Below, in pieces: positions 45,649-55,530 of a DNA stretch of 64,000 nt. The stretch comes from Octadecabacter algicola (GTDB lineage Bacteria; Pseudomonadota; Alphaproteobacteria; Rhodobacterales; Rhodobacteraceae), in assembly GCF_021532625.1 (NCBI RefSeq), contig NZ_JAKGAR010000003.1, positions 372,001 through 436,000 of the forward strand. The letters are read 5' to 3'. The translations under genes and the position numbers were made by a program. The notes beneath the pieces are model-generated. The model did not search any database and was not told where the DNA came from. It saw only the letters and a program-made list of their open reading frames with translations. Position 1 is the first letter of the stretch. Every line of letters starts with the position of its first letter.

Positions 45649-46365
45649 ATGGAAAATGCGACTTACACCGCATTAACGCGGCAATCTGGTCTAATGAATG
45701 AAATGCGCGTGGTCGCCAATAACCTTGCCAACATGAACACGACCGGCTTTCGCAGCGAAGGTGTGATTTTCGCAGAGCACGTTACCGCTCTTGGACCCGA
45801 TGATCCTTCTCTTTCAATGGCAACGGCGTCGGTTCGTGAAACTCATGCGGATCAGGGCGGCTTGATGCAAACGGGTGGGTCATTTGACTTGGCAATCGAG
45901 GGCGAAGGCTTCTTCCTCATCGAAACTCCGGCGGGTGAACGCCTGACACGTGCGGGTGCATTCACCTCCAATGAAAACGGCGATCTTGTTACACCCGAAG
46001 GCTTCCGTGTTCTCGACGCAGGCGGTGCGCCTGTGTTCGTACCGCAAGGTGCCGGGCCTGTTGGAATTGCACCAGACGGAACGGTCAGCGCTGGTGGCCA
46101 ACCTGTCGCTCAAGTTGGCCTTGTGACACCAATCAATCTATCTGGATTAGTGCGGGAAGATGGTGTTCGGTTTCGCGCCGATGAGGGGCATGAACCTGCG
46201 TTAACTGGCAAGATGCTTCAAGGATACCTTGAGGAATCCAATGTTAATCCGGTGCTCGAGGTATCTCGGATGATCGAAGTTCAACGCGCTTATGAACTCG
46301 GACAAAGTTTCATCGACAAAGAAGACGAACGAATTAGGAGCGCCATCCGTGCGCTCGGCAAGTGA
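45649..46365 (+). CDS. flgF: Flagellar basal-body rod protein FlgF
   Basis: Rod protein of 238 residues. It has MENATYTALTRQSGLMNEMR and then VVANNLANMNTTGFRSEGV, and the C-terminal signature ESNVNPVLEVSRMIEVQRAY. It follows fliQ by 3 bp with AGGAGG before the ATG. Confidence 0.95.
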   Translation: MENATYTALTRQSGLMNEMRVVANNLANMNTTGFRSEGVIFAEHVTALGPDDPSLSMATASVRETHADQGGLMQTGGSFDLAIEGEGFFLIETPAGERLTRAGAFTSNENGDLVTPEGFRVLDAGGAPVFVPQGAGPVGIAPDGTVSAGGQPVAQVGLVTPINLSGLVREDGVRFRADEGHEPALTGKMLQGYLEESNVNPVLEVSRMIEVQRAYELGQSFIDKEDERIRSAIRALGK

Positions 46366-46386
46366 TCCCAAATAGGAGGCAGCCTT

Positions 46387-47172
46387 ATGCGTGCCCTAAG
46401 AATTGCCGCTGCTGGTATGGCAGCACAACAAACCCGAGTCGAAGTCATCTCCAATAACCTCGCCAACATGAGCACTACCGGATACAACACCCGCCGTGCC
46501 GAGTTTGCGGACTTACATTATCAACAGTTACAACGGCCAGGGACAATCAACGCCTCTGACGGTACCGTGCTACCGACCGGTGTACAATTGGGCCTGGGTG
46601 TACGGCCGACATCCGTTTCAGTGATGTTGTCACAAGGCTCATTGGCGGCGACGGGTGGCGACCTCGATCTCGGGATCGAAGGAAATGGCTATCTTGAAGT
46701 AACACTCCCTGATGGTCGCGCGGCCTACACTCGCGATGGCAGCCTGAAACGTACAGGCGATGGACTGATCGTCACATCTGATGGGTATCCAGTGGTTCCA
46801 GACATTACGATACCGGACGATGCACGATCCATTTCCATCAATTCTGAGGGTGAAGTTTACGCCTACTTTATAGATCAAGTTAACCCACAGCTTTTGGGGC
46901 AGTTTACATTATCTGGGTTCACAAACCCAAAGGGATTAGAAGCAATCGGTTCAAACTTGTTCCTCGAAACCCCCGCATCCGGCCCCTCCGCAGCAACAAC
47001 CCCAGGCCAAGATGGTTTGGGCGTCTTGCGCCAAGGTTATCTTGAAGACAGTTCCGTTGATCCCGTTCGGGAGATCACCGATTTGATCAAAGCCCAGCGC
47101 GGGTACGAGTTAAATTCCAAAGTGATTTCCGCAGCTGACCAGATGCTCGGCGCGATGGTACAGATCCGATGA
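46387..47172 (+). CDS. flgG: Distal rod protein FlgG
   Basis: Distal rod protein of 261 residues. The N-terminal EVISNNLANMSTTGYNTRRA, the rod-specific segment DLHYQQLQRPG and the C-terminal LEDSSVDPVREITDLIKAQR are all present. Its stop overlaps flgA by 4 nt. Confidence 0.96.
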   Translation: MRALRIAAAGMAAQQTRVEVISNNLANMSTTGYNTRRAEFADLHYQQLQRPGTINASDGTVLPTGVQLGLGVRPTSVSVMLSQGSLAATGGDLDLGIEGNGYLEVTLPDGRAAYTRDGSLKRTGDGLIVTSDGYPVVPDITIPDDARSISINSEGEVYAYFIDQVNPQLLGQFTLSGFTNPKGLEAIGSNLFLETPASGPSAATTPGQDGLGVLRQGYLEDSSVDPVREITDLIKAQRGYELNSKVISAADQMLGAMVQIR

Positions 47173-47585
47173 GAGTTCTGGTTCTTGTGTTCAGTGTTCT
47201 CGCAGGCCCTGTAATCTCAGATACCGTCGTCGCTGCTCGAACTCTGCCGGCGCGAACACTTATCGGCCCCGAAGATATATTATTGCGAGATACCAATGTT
47301 GTTGGGGCGATCGACCAGCCAGAACTGGCTATTGGGCGCGAGTCCCGCGTCGCGCTTTACGCTGGTCGACCCATCCGTTTGGGCGACATTGGACCGCCAG
47401 CGGTGATCGAACGCAATCAAATCGTCATGTTGGTCTATCGCCGGAATGGTATCTCGATCTCAACCGAAGGCAGAGCTCTCGACCGTGCCGGGCCAGGGGA
47501 CTTAATCCGAGTGATGAACTTGTCATCTCGCGCAACAGTTAGCGCAGTCATTGATGACAATGGCATAGCCTTTGTCGCCCAATAG
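47169..47585 (+). CDS. flgA: P-ring chaperone FlgA
   Basis: Secreted protein of 138 residues, shorter than enterobacterial FlgA. A signal peptide MRVLVLVFSVLAGPVIS is followed by a SAF-type domain: VAARTLPARTLIGPEDILLR and IRLGDI, VYRRNGISISTEGRALDRA. It chaperones FlgI for P-ring assembly. The start overlaps flgG. Confidence 0.92.
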   Translation: MRVLVLVFSVLAGPVISDTVVAARTLPARTLIGPEDILLRDTNVVGAIDQPELAIGRESRVALYAGRPIRLGDIGPPAVIERNQIVMLVYRRNGISISTEGRALDRAGPGDLIRVMNLSSRATVSAVIDDNGIAFVAQ

Positions 47586-47595
47586 GAGAAAAAAC

Positions 47596-48330
47596 ATGCG
47601 AAAGTTAACTCACACCCTCGTAGTGGCCTCGATGATGCTGACCGCTTGTGGAAGATTGGCGGAGGTCGGAAAGGAACCCGATTTCACCTCGCCGCAAGCA
47701 TCTCCGGAAGCGACGGCAATGATGACATACGGCATCGAACCCGAGCTTGCAGTTTCAACAACGCGCGCAGTGACGCCATCCCTTTGGACTGGTGAGCGTG
47801 GATCGTTACTTGGGGATCGTAGAGCGGTCCAACGAGGAGATATCTTGACGGTCGTCATCGAGATTGACGATTCCGCGTCGATATCAAATTCGACAGATCG
47901 GTCACGTAGCGGATCTGAAAGCATGTCAGTTCCCAGCCTTTTTGGCGTTCCACAACGCATCGATGAATCTTTACCGGATGGTGCAACGCTGAACGATGCC
48001 GTTGATCTGACATCGAGCAGCAGTTTTGGAGGCGATGGATCCGTCCGACGCAACGAACAGTTGGAGCTGCGTGTCGCTGCTACAATCGTTGGGGTCATGC
48101 CAAATGGCGTTTTGTCCATACAAGGCACGCAAGAAGTTCGAGTGAACTTCGAAATGCGCGAACTACTCGTATCTGGATTCGTTCGGCCGGAAGACATCAG
48201 CCGCCAAAACGAAATCACTTATGACAAACTGGCCTCGGCGCGCATTTCATACGGCGGGCGTGGGCAAATTTCTGACGTTCAACAACCGCGATACGGCCAA
48301 CAAATCGCCGACGTTATCCTTCCATTTTAA
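47596..48330 (+). CDS. flgH: L-ring lipoprotein FlgH
   Basis: Outer-membrane lipoprotein of 244 residues. The signal MRKLTHTLVVASMMLTAC has a lipobox with Cys18. Signature segments are SLWTGERGSLLGDRRAVQRG and RPEDISRQNEITYDKLASAR. ATG 47596 is preceded by AGGAGAAAAA. It forms the L ring. Confidence 0.95.
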   Translation: MRKLTHTLVVASMMLTACGRLAEVGKEPDFTSPQASPEATAMMTYGIEPELAVSTTRAVTPSLWTGERGSLLGDRRAVQRGDILTVVIEIDDSASISNSTDRSRSGSESMSVPSLFGVPQRIDESLPDGATLNDAVDLTSSSSFGGDGSVRRNEQLELRVAATIVGVMPNGVLSIQGTQEVRVNFEMRELLVSGFVRPEDISRQNEITYDKLASARISYGGRGQISDVQQPRYGQQIADVILPF

Positions 48331-48341
48331 GAGGACCCATC

Positions 48342-48854
48342 GTGAAAAAAATGATCTTGCCATTAATCTTTTTGCTGTTGGGCGTCGGAGGCGGAGTTGG
48401 CGCTGGGCTTATTCTGACGCCCAAGCTCGACGAAGTGGCCGTTGACCCATGCGGAGACACGAGTGAAGAGCCGTTTGATGTTACGCACGAAAAAATGGAA
48501 ACCACTGAATCGGCTCCGTTGGACGAACGTGAATACGCCCGAATGAACAACCAGTTTGTGGTCCCCATCGTAGTCGGTGAACGCGTAACAGCCTTGATCG
48601 TAATGTCACTGAGCATCGAGGTGGAGACTGGAGGGCAAGAAGCGGTGTTTTCCCACGAGCCTCGTTTGCGCGATGCTTTTCTTCAGGTGATGTTCGACCA
48701 TGCCAATATCGGAGGGTTTGCTGGGGCCTTCACATCGTCATCCAACATGCGTTTGTTGCGAGAAGCGCTGCAAGGCGCCGCAGATGATGTAATGCAAGGC
48801 CATATCACTGATGTGCTGATCGTAGATATTGTTCGGCAGGATGTCACCAACTAG
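48342..48854 (+). CDS. fliL: FliL-family protein (first copy)
   Basis: Membrane-anchored protein of 170 residues. A single N-terminal helix (MILPLIFLLLGVGGGVGAGL) precedes a linker and a FliL-like domain (NNQFVVPIVVGERVTALIVM and EPRLRDAFLQVMFDHANIGG). It starts with GTG 48342, with AGAGG at good spacing; the ATG three codons on is an alternative. A second, more typical FliL is encoded at 57414-57917. It follows flgH by 11 bp and overlaps the convergent gene by 11 nt. Confidence 0.82.
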   Translation: MKKMILPLIFLLLGVGGGVGAGLILTPKLDEVAVDPCGDTSEEPFDVTHEKMETTESAPLDEREYARMNNQFVVPIVVGERVTALIVMSLSIEVETGGQEAVFSHEPRLRDAFLQVMFDHANIGGFAGAFTSSSNMRLLREALQGAADDVMQGHITDVLIVDIVRQDVTN

Positions 48855-49218
48855 AGCGCCTTGCGGTTATCTGCCGCTCTTCCAGTACTGCGCGCCGTTC
48901 CATTTGTTTCGCCGACTCAAGTTTCGACAGCGTTTTGATCAGGCGGTCGCGGGCGATCTCTCGGTCCCGAAAAGCATGTGCCAATTCTTGGTTGATCAAT
49001 ACCTTCTTGTCCTGCGCCCATGTTTCCCAGAGCACGTCCGCACCCGTCCTTGACGCCAAACTCATCGGATCAACGCTTTGAGGTCGCTCAAGTTCATCAA
49101 GCTGCTTGTTCAAGCTGGAGATACGGTTCGCAACTTGTGCCATCTTCAGTTGTTCCGCTTGAAACGCCATATCGAGAACCGGTATCAACCGACGAAAATT
49201 TGAGAGCGCGTCCGTCAC
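48844..49218 (-). CDS. FliJ-like coiled-coil protein candidate
   Basis: Protein of 124 residues made almost wholly of charged helix (VANRISSLNKQLDELERP and AFRDREIARDRLIKTLSKLE). Size and helix pattern fit FliJ, the export chaperone that normally accompanies FliI, but the family motif is not strong. A GTG start overlaps the flhB stop (GTGA), so it is coupled to the flhA-fliR-flhB operon. It would fill the missing fliJ of this cluster. Confidence 0.55.
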   Translation of the reverse strand: MTDALSNFRRLIPVLDMAFQAEQLKMAQVANRISSLNKQLDELERPQSVDPMSLASRTGADVLWETWAQDKKVLINQELAHAFRDREIARDRLIKTLSKLESAKQMERRAVLEERQITARRSSW

Positions 49219-50294
49219 TTTGCTGTAGCCTTCCGAATTCGATCAGCAAACCGGATCGCCGCAGCGACTGCTTTGTAATGATCTCGGGGTATCGTTTGTC
49301 CAACTTCTATTGTTGCGTGAAGAGCGCGGGCAGTCGGTGGATCTGAATGGATTGGCACCGCATTTTCCTGCGCAACCTCGCGGATGCGTGCGGCGACCAA
49401 ATCTACACCCTTTGCCACACACTCAGGCGCGCCGCCCGCAGCTCGGTCCCACTTTAGCGCAATAGCATAGTGGGTTGGATTCACGATGATCACGTCAGCT
49501 TCTGGTACATCTGCCATCATCTGATTCATTGCGATCGCGATAGCTTTCTGACGGCGTTTCTGTTTCATCGAAGGATCGCCTTCGGAATTCTTATTTTCAT
49601 CCGTCAACTCTTTGCGGGACATCCGGTTCTTGCGAAAATGTTCCGATCGTTGCCAAGTATAGTCCACCACACCAAGCGCGGTGGCGATGAGCAAAACGAT
49701 AGACATCAGGCTTATGCAAAGCTGCAAAAGCGTCACCATAATTTGCGCCGGAGACAGCGCCATTGCGCCCATGATTTCAGGCATCCGGCCCGCCAGAAAA
49801 GTAAACAACACGATGCAATATAGGATTAGTTTTGCAGTGCTCTTTCCGAATTCAAATAGACCACTTCGTCCAAATTTATTCTTTGCCTGAGAGACCGGGG
49901 AAATGCGGGACATCTTCGGTTCGAGCTTGGACGGCGCAAAAACAAATGCCTTCTGAAGAACAAGAGAGAGAATCACACACACCGCTGGAATGGCGAACCA
50001 AGGCCCGAGTTCAATCCCAAGATTTCGCATCATCCCTCCCAAGAAAGGAGAGCCACTAGACGCGAAAATGCGTGTTGAAATCGTATCTGCCCTTGCGATC
50101 ATGCCTGACAGTTCAGAACCGAGCTGCATCAGCGAAGCAGCCCCGAAACTAACTCCGGCTATCAGAATCCCAGCATAAGCCGACGCTGTGTTTAGATCGG
50201 TCGACCGCGGAAAATCACCCTTTTTACGGGCTTCGGCCAACTTATGTTCAGACGCTTCATACTGCTTGTCGTCGTCGTTGCTGTCATCGCTCAT
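49215..50294 (-). CDS. flhB: Flagellar export switch protein FlhB
   Basis: Membrane protein of 359 residues with four helices in the first 215. The autocleavage motif NPTH is at 272-275 in VNPTHYAIALKW. The N-terminal EASEHKLAEARKKGDFPRST is diagnostic. It sets export specificity, switching after FliK. ATG 50294 overlaps the fliR stop by one base. Confidence 0.96.
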   Translation of the reverse strand: MSDDSNDDDKQYEASEHKLAEARKKGDFPRSTDLNTASAYAGILIAGVSFGAASLMQLGSELSGMIARADTISTRIFASSGSPFLGGMMRNLGIELGPWFAIPAVCVILSLVLQKAFVFAPSKLEPKMSRISPVSQAKNKFGRSGLFEFGKSTAKLILYCIVLFTFLAGRMPEIMGAMALSPAQIMVTLLQLCISLMSIVLLIATALGVVDYTWQRSEHFRKNRMSRKELTDENKNSEGDPSMKQKRRQKAIAIAMNQMMADVPEADVIIVNPTHYAIALKWDRAAGGAPECVAKGVDLVAARIREVAQENAVPIHSDPPTARALHATIEVGQTIPRDHYKAVAAAIRFADRIRKATAK

Positions 50295-51061
50295 CAGAGG
50301 CCACCAAATGGGTCCGAGATGAAGCGCCCCATCGATTCGACCCACAGTGACAACATAAGCGGTGCTGCGAGCATCAGGATGATCAGACCTCCGGCCGTAA
50401 TGGCAGGAGCACCAACGAAGGCGACCATCAACTGAGGCATCGCTTTGTTAATTACGCCTAGAGTAATGTTGTAGATCAGTGATGCGACAACAAAGGGCGC
50501 GGCAAGCGTAAAGCCCAATGCAAACGCGCGTGAAATCTCAGTAATGCCAGCCGGTGTCAGAATATCGGGCGGAATAACCGAACCGTGCGGAACAAAATTG
50601 TAGCTGTGGATTATGAATTCTGCGATCTGAACATGCAGCCCCATGATCGTCGCCAAGGCCAGGCCACCAACGACCAATACATGGCCCATTGCGGGCAATG
50701 GGTCTGTTCCAGCCCCACCAAATAGCTGGGACAGGGAAGTCGACTGCGCCGCGATTGATCCAGCCGTTTGCAATGCCAAAACGAACAAACGAAGCATCAT
50801 TCCAAGAAAAAATCCTGTGAGGGACTCGGCAAAAATGAGTCCGATTGCCGCTTTAGATTCTAAAGGCGGTGGCGTCGGTATGGCCGGCAAGACGATCATC
50901 GTGAACGCAAAAGCGATTCCCAGCTTAACTTGCGCCGGGATCGACTGTTCACCGAACGCCGGCAATAGAGATACCATTGCACCGACACGAACAAACACAA
51001 TGAAAGCTTGCCAGAGCAACACTTGAGAAGCCGACGTAAGGTCGCCCAACGACTCCATCAT
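50294..51061 (-). CDS. fliR: Flagellar export gate protein FliR
   Basis: Membrane protein of 255 residues with about six helices, beginning MMESLGDLTSASQVLLWQAF. The block RVGAMVSLLPAFGEQSIPAQ and the later FVVASLIYNITLGVINKAMP are FliR signatures. It overlaps flhA by 4 nt and flhB by one base. Confidence 0.95.
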   Translation of the reverse strand: MMESLGDLTSASQVLLWQAFIVFVRVGAMVSLLPAFGEQSIPAQVKLGIAFAFTMIVLPAIPTPPPLESKAAIGLIFAESLTGFFLGMMLRLFVLALQTAGSIAAQSTSLSQLFGGAGTDPLPAMGHVLVVGGLALATIMGLHVQIAEFIIHSYNFVPHGSVIPPDILTPAGITEISRAFALGFTLAAPFVVASLIYNITLGVINKAMPQLMVAFVGAPAITAGGLIILMLAAPLMLSLWVESMGRFISDPFGGL

Positions 51062-53148
51062 GCGGCCACCAAACCGACCAGAGCTGGTTTTGCGTCGACA
51101 CCGATTTCTTCGAAGGACAGTACTGGGTTAGGCAAGCCCTTAGCGGTGAGGACGGTACGTAAGAACCGGCGGCGCTTCATGGATGTTACCACGGCCGGAT
51201 AAGCACCCGCTTCTCCAGCTGCTGTAATTTTTTCCGAAATAGCTAACGCGAGGCGATTAAATTCATCTGGTGGTAAGGCAACATCACCCAAACCTCGTTC
51301 CGTAGAAATCTGGTATGTCGCAAACATGTCTTCCCATTCTGGCGCCAATTGAACGAGTGGTATGGTACCGTCGTCACGGCGCATCTCAGCGACCAGTTGG
51401 AACCCAAGACGTTGCCGAACATGCTCCGCCACACCTTCGACGGTGGGGTAAAGCTGTCGCCCTTCCGCTGTGGCTTCGATGATTAACGAAAGATTGCGGA
51501 TCGAGACCCTCTCTTCGAGCAAAAGACGCAGGACTGATAACAACATGTCCACGGGAACCTTATCAGGAACCAATTCATCCAGCATCTTCCGGTTGGCCTC
51601 ACCTCGCGCGGTGTCAGTTAATTGGCTCATTTCATCCATAAGACGGCGTAAAGTCTTAAGCGTCATAAGACGGGCGAAATTCTTTTTAATAACTTCCAAT
51701 AAATGAGTCGCCAGAACTTCAGTTGGCTGAACTGTTGTCAGGCCACTTAAGGATGCTGTCTCCAAATCATCCGAACTAATCCATCGAGCCGGTGCACCGT
51801 AAACCGGCTCTTGTACGTCTTGCCCGTTAGGTACATGAGTTTCAGGGCCCGCCAACAATGCTAAAACACGACCGGGTTGCAGGCGATCCCTGACCTGCTC
51901 GACGCCTTGAACAAGAATCCGATAGTAACCGTCCGGAAGAGATGCGTTATCGGTCAGTCTAATTTCTGGTAGCAGGACTCCGAATTCAGTTGCGACGTGG
52001 TTGCGCATATTGCCGATCCGAACATCCAGGCCAACGCCAGGATCCAAAACCATATCAACCAAATCCGGAGCAAACTCGACGTGAATGTCATCAAGATCCA
52101 GTAAATCGCCCATGCTTTCGCTTGGCGCTTGAACCATTGGTTTCTCGGCTTTCAATGAAGCATCAGCCGCGGCTTTGTCAGCCGCCTGCTTGCCAAACCA
52201 GGCGGCCGCCCCCAAAGCGCCAGCGCCAGCTACAAATGGTAGAAACGGCAACCCTGGAACCAAAGCGAACAAAAACATTAGGACGGCAACAGTCGCCAAC
52301 GCAGCCGGATATCCTCCAAGCTGAGATACCAGAGCGAGGTCAGTGGCTCCTTTTGCTCCACCCCGAGCCAACAACAACGCCGACGCTATAGAAATGATGA
52401 CTGACGGGATCTGATTCACTAGGCCGTCGCCGACCGTCAAGATGGCATAGGTTTCAAACGCAACACCAATCGGCATGCCGTGAACAGCTGCTCCCATGAT
52501 AAGCCCCATCACAAGGTTCAATGCTGTGATGAGAAGCCCTGCAACGGCATCCCCTTTGACGAATTTCGATGCGCCATCTAGGGAACCGAAGAAGGTCGTT
52601 TCGGCTTGCTCGATTTCGCGTCGGCGTTTGGCTTCTTTATGATCAATCGCCCCAGCGCTCATGTCGCTATCAATTGCAAGCTGCTTGCCCGGCATTCCAT
52701 CTAAGGCAAAACGCGCTCCGACCTCGGCCATGCGCGTTGCACCTTTGTTGATCACCATAAAGTTCACGATTAACAGCACCCCAAAGACTACGAGGCCCAG
52801 AAAGACACTACCGCCCATTACAAAATTGGCGAAGCCTTCTATCACATCGCCGGCGGCTCCAGTTCCAGTGTGTCCTTGACCAATGATGAGCTTGGTCGAT
52901 GACACATTGAGGGATAGGCGCAGCATCAACGATGCCAATAGAATTGTTGGGAACGCCGAAAAATCCAACGGGCGTTCAATGAATAACGTGACGGTGAAAA
53001 TCAAAATCGCGAGAGCGAAAGAAGCCGCAAGTCCAATATCCAGAACCCACGATGGCATAGGTAAAATCATCATCACGATGATCGCCATCAATGCGAGCGC
53101 CAACAGTACGGTCGGTTGAAAGACAGAACGTAGAGAAAAGCTTGGCAT
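51058..53148 (-). CDS. flhA: Flagellar export protein FlhA
   Basis: Export-gate component of 696 residues. Eight N-terminal helices include the FHIPEP signature RMAEVGARFALDGMPGKQLA (about 150-170), followed by DADMSAG-like DSDMSAGAIDH. The C-terminal cytoplasmic domain docks chaperones. GGAGGG precedes the ATG. It is the first gene of the flhA-fliR-flhB operon. Confidence 0.97.
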   Translation of the reverse strand: MPSFSLRSVFQPTVLLALALMAIIVMMILPMPSWVLDIGLAASFALAILIFTVTLFIERPLDFSAFPTILLASLMLRLSLNVSSTKLIIGQGHTGTGAAGDVIEGFANFVMGGSVFLGLVVFGVLLIVNFMVINKGATRMAEVGARFALDGMPGKQLAIDSDMSAGAIDHKEAKRRREIEQAETTFFGSLDGASKFVKGDAVAGLLITALNLVMGLIMGAAVHGMPIGVAFETYAILTVGDGLVNQIPSVIISIASALLLARGGAKGATDLALVSQLGGYPAALATVAVLMFLFALVPGLPFLPFVAGAGALGAAAWFGKQAADKAAADASLKAEKPMVQAPSESMGDLLDLDDIHVEFAPDLVDMVLDPGVGLDVRIGNMRNHVATEFGVLLPEIRLTDNASLPDGYYRILVQGVEQVRDRLQPGRVLALLAGPETHVPNGQDVQEPVYGAPARWISSDDLETASLSGLTTVQPTEVLATHLLEVIKKNFARLMTLKTLRRLMDEMSQLTDTARGEANRKMLDELVPDKVPVDMLLSVLRLLLEERVSIRNLSLIIEATAEGRQLYPTVEGVAEHVRQRLGFQLVAEMRRDDGTIPLVQLAPEWEDMFATYQISTERGLGDVALPPDEFNRLALAISEKITAAGEAGAYPAVVTSMKRRRFLRTVLTAKGLPNPVLSFEEIGVDAKPALVGLVAA

Positions 53149-53295
53149 CAGCTTACCCTCCGGTCACGTTTAATGTTCGCACACTGGTCGCTAGCATGAA
53201 GTCAAAACGTCTCTGGCCCATTTCATCCCTGCACATTCTGTTGCTGGTCATGGGAACCTAAGAGCTAGGTCGTTACGATATGGTAACCAAATCAA

Positions 53296-55530
53296 TTAAT
53301 TTGACGCAGCAGTTCCATCAAATCGCATAAGCAGTGCTTCAATTGCCCGTCGACTTTCTTGTGACTGCGCTAGAATTTCTCGCCGATCAAACAACGTTTC
53401 GACTGGATCCTCAAAAGGAGGATTCAGAACGGTTTCCGCGAAGGCCGATAAAACCTCATCGTCGTCAAGGGTGAGTCGATCCCATGCGCCAGCGCGAAAT
53501 TGTAGTGTCGCGTCATCTACTGCAGCGTCACCAACTGTCTGCGCGGACAGGACGGCCCTATGGTCTCCCAAACCCTCATATGCACGCGTGCGCAGCTCAT
53601 TCGCACGTCTATTTGTCGAACCAGTCAAACTTTCAATCGCACCGACATAATCTTCTACTCCTATCGCGGCTTCGGCACGTAAATATCGCCGTTCAGCCGC
53701 CGCGTTGCGCTGGGCTGAACCTTTAAGAAACTCAGCTGCTCGTGCTGGAAACCCATTTTCGATCAACCGCGCTGCAATGAGATTTTCACTATGTGACGCA
53801 AGGCCTTTTGGCGGGTCTTCAAATGCAAAGCCAAGAAATGTTTCAGTTTCAGCCTGCTCTACCATTCTAACGACCGCAAAGTTGACGACATCGAAAGCTG
53901 CTTGATCTTCCCGCTGCTCAAGAAGATCAAATGCCGCGCGATACTGCTTGAGTTGTACGCGGCCAATTGCTTCTGCGACGGCGAGACGGTTCGCAACGGG
54001 CGTACCACGATGCTCTTGTCGCAATGCTGCAGCCAAAATCAGATCTGACTCTCTAGGGATCGTTTCGTTTTCAACCCCGAGCTCTATCAAGCGAATAAGT
54101 GAATCAGGAGAAATACGCGCATTGTCTGCAGCTTCTTCCTTCAGCGCGGCCATTGCTTCCTCTAGATGGTCTTGCTGTTCCGCAACAAAAGCTCTGGCTG
54201 CCACAGTTTCGTGATTTGCTGCGGTATCATGGTGATCGGTCGCTCGGAGCAATTGTGCAGCAGCGTCGACATCGCCAACGGCTGCAAACTGTCGAGCCAT
54301 ACGATGGGCTAACTGCCCACGCAAAGGCTGCGGTAATTCCAAAAAATTCTGTAGAATTTGATTTCTTTGATCTTCATCAACTTCTGTTGGCTGAGCAATA
54401 AATGCCCACATCGAACCCGGTGTGTCGCATCCCGCTTGCGCGAGTATGAGATCCGTTTCTGCATCATATTCGTCAATCAATCCAGCAAGTTGCAAAAGAA
54501 CTATCCGGTCCTGACTTTGCGCCGGATCAGACGCTAAAACAATTCTCGCCTCGGCACCAAAGCCAAAATGCAGATACAGTTTGGCCAGTCGGTTCTGCGC
54601 TTCCAACGGTTGCTCCCCAAATTCACCAGCCAAAGCTTCAGCCAAATCCGCTATTTGAGTGTGTATCGCTCGATCATCACCCCACCGATCAATTTGGAAT
54701 AGATCGGCTGATAGGCATTGTTCTCCAATTCCAGCACCCAAAATATCGCGGATCGCTGCAAGGTCTCGATCCATCGCCGTCGAAATCCCAATACCAGGAT
54801 GGCTAGGCACGGCTGACGGAACTGATGGGATTTGTTGCACGATCCTATCTATAGGTACTTCATTATACACCGGCTCTCGCTCAGCAGATGACGTAACATT
54901 CGCATCAAGAAAGCCCTGAGACGTTGCTCTCGCAAGGCCCTCAATAAGCGCAGCCTGCATTGCAGCAACATCCGTTCGATCTAGGCCAATCGGATCCCTA
55001 TAATCAGGAGTTGCAGCGTTTTCAGGAACCACCAAATCTGGACTAGATAGAGACAAAGGCGGTAGGGACGCGTTCCGCAATACCAGCAAGTTTGGCAATT
55101 CCAGGCCTAAGTCTTCCGATGCCAAAAGTGGTCGCGAGGGTCGTGTTGGCGGCTGGGCAGGTTCGACCTCACTGGCTAGCGTTTCACCCGAAACGATATC
55201 GACTACCAACTTTCCCCTTTGCCATAGAAAGGCGTCGGCCTCACAATCGCAATCCACAGCGAAGAAGAGTTCATTCTTCGTTGTCTGCGAAACACTTAAC
55301 ACCCTTTCTCGAGGGATCCGTTCAAAAACTTCTGAGGTGTCAAACCCGTCCTCGTGGCCTTCGAGGGTCAACAGGTAGCCGCCGTCTGTAGGTTCGATGA
55401 ACCAAGGCGTTCCGGACCCGATACCAATCACAAATCGGGAAAACGTCTCGTGTTCACCGGTACGGATTGGTGCAGGATCGGCCCAGGCCGCTATAGGGAA
55501 ACACAAGAAAGCCAAAACATAACGCATCAT
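53296..55530 (-). CDS. Large periplasmic protein coupled to motA (AMIN-like head, TPR-like tail)
   Basis: Protein of 744 residues I cannot name. A signal peptide (MMRYVLAFLCFPIAAWA) is followed by an AMIN-like beta domain (about 25-115, ending FLWQRGKLVVDI), a proline-rich linker (about 120-160), and a long helical, TPR/SEL1-like region from about residue 270 to the end (repeats such as QNRLAKLYLHFGFGAEARIV). Its ATG overlaps the motA stop by 4 nt. Rhizobial MotC is a periplasmic motility protein in a comparable position, so a motor or envelope role is the best guess. Confidence 0.7.
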   Translation of the reverse strand: MMRYVLAFLCFPIAAWADPAPIRTGEHETFSRFVIGIGSGTPWFIEPTDGGYLLTLEGHEDGFDTSEVFERIPRERVLSVSQTTKNELFFAVDCDCEADAFLWQRGKLVVDIVSGETLASEVEPAQPPTRPSRPLLASEDLGLELPNLLVLRNASLPPLSLSSPDLVVPENAATPDYRDPIGLDRTDVAAMQAALIEGLARATSQGFLDANVTSSAEREPVYNEVPIDRIVQQIPSVPSAVPSHPGIGISTAMDRDLAAIRDILGAGIGEQCLSADLFQIDRWGDDRAIHTQIADLAEALAGEFGEQPLEAQNRLAKLYLHFGFGAEARIVLASDPAQSQDRIVLLQLAGLIDEYDAETDLILAQAGCDTPGSMWAFIAQPTEVDEDQRNQILQNFLELPQPLRGQLAHRMARQFAAVGDVDAAAQLLRATDHHDTAANHETVAARAFVAEQQDHLEEAMAALKEEAADNARISPDSLIRLIELGVENETIPRESDLILAAALRQEHRGTPVANRLAVAEAIGRVQLKQYRAAFDLLEQREDQAAFDVVNFAVVRMVEQAETETFLGFAFEDPPKGLASHSENLIAARLIENGFPARAAEFLKGSAQRNAAAERRYLRAEAAIGVEDYVGAIESLTGSTNRRANELRTRAYEGLGDHRAVLSAQTVGDAAVDDATLQFRAGAWDRLTLDDDEVLSAFAETVLNPPFEDPVETLFDRREILAQSQESRRAIEALLMRFDGTAASN

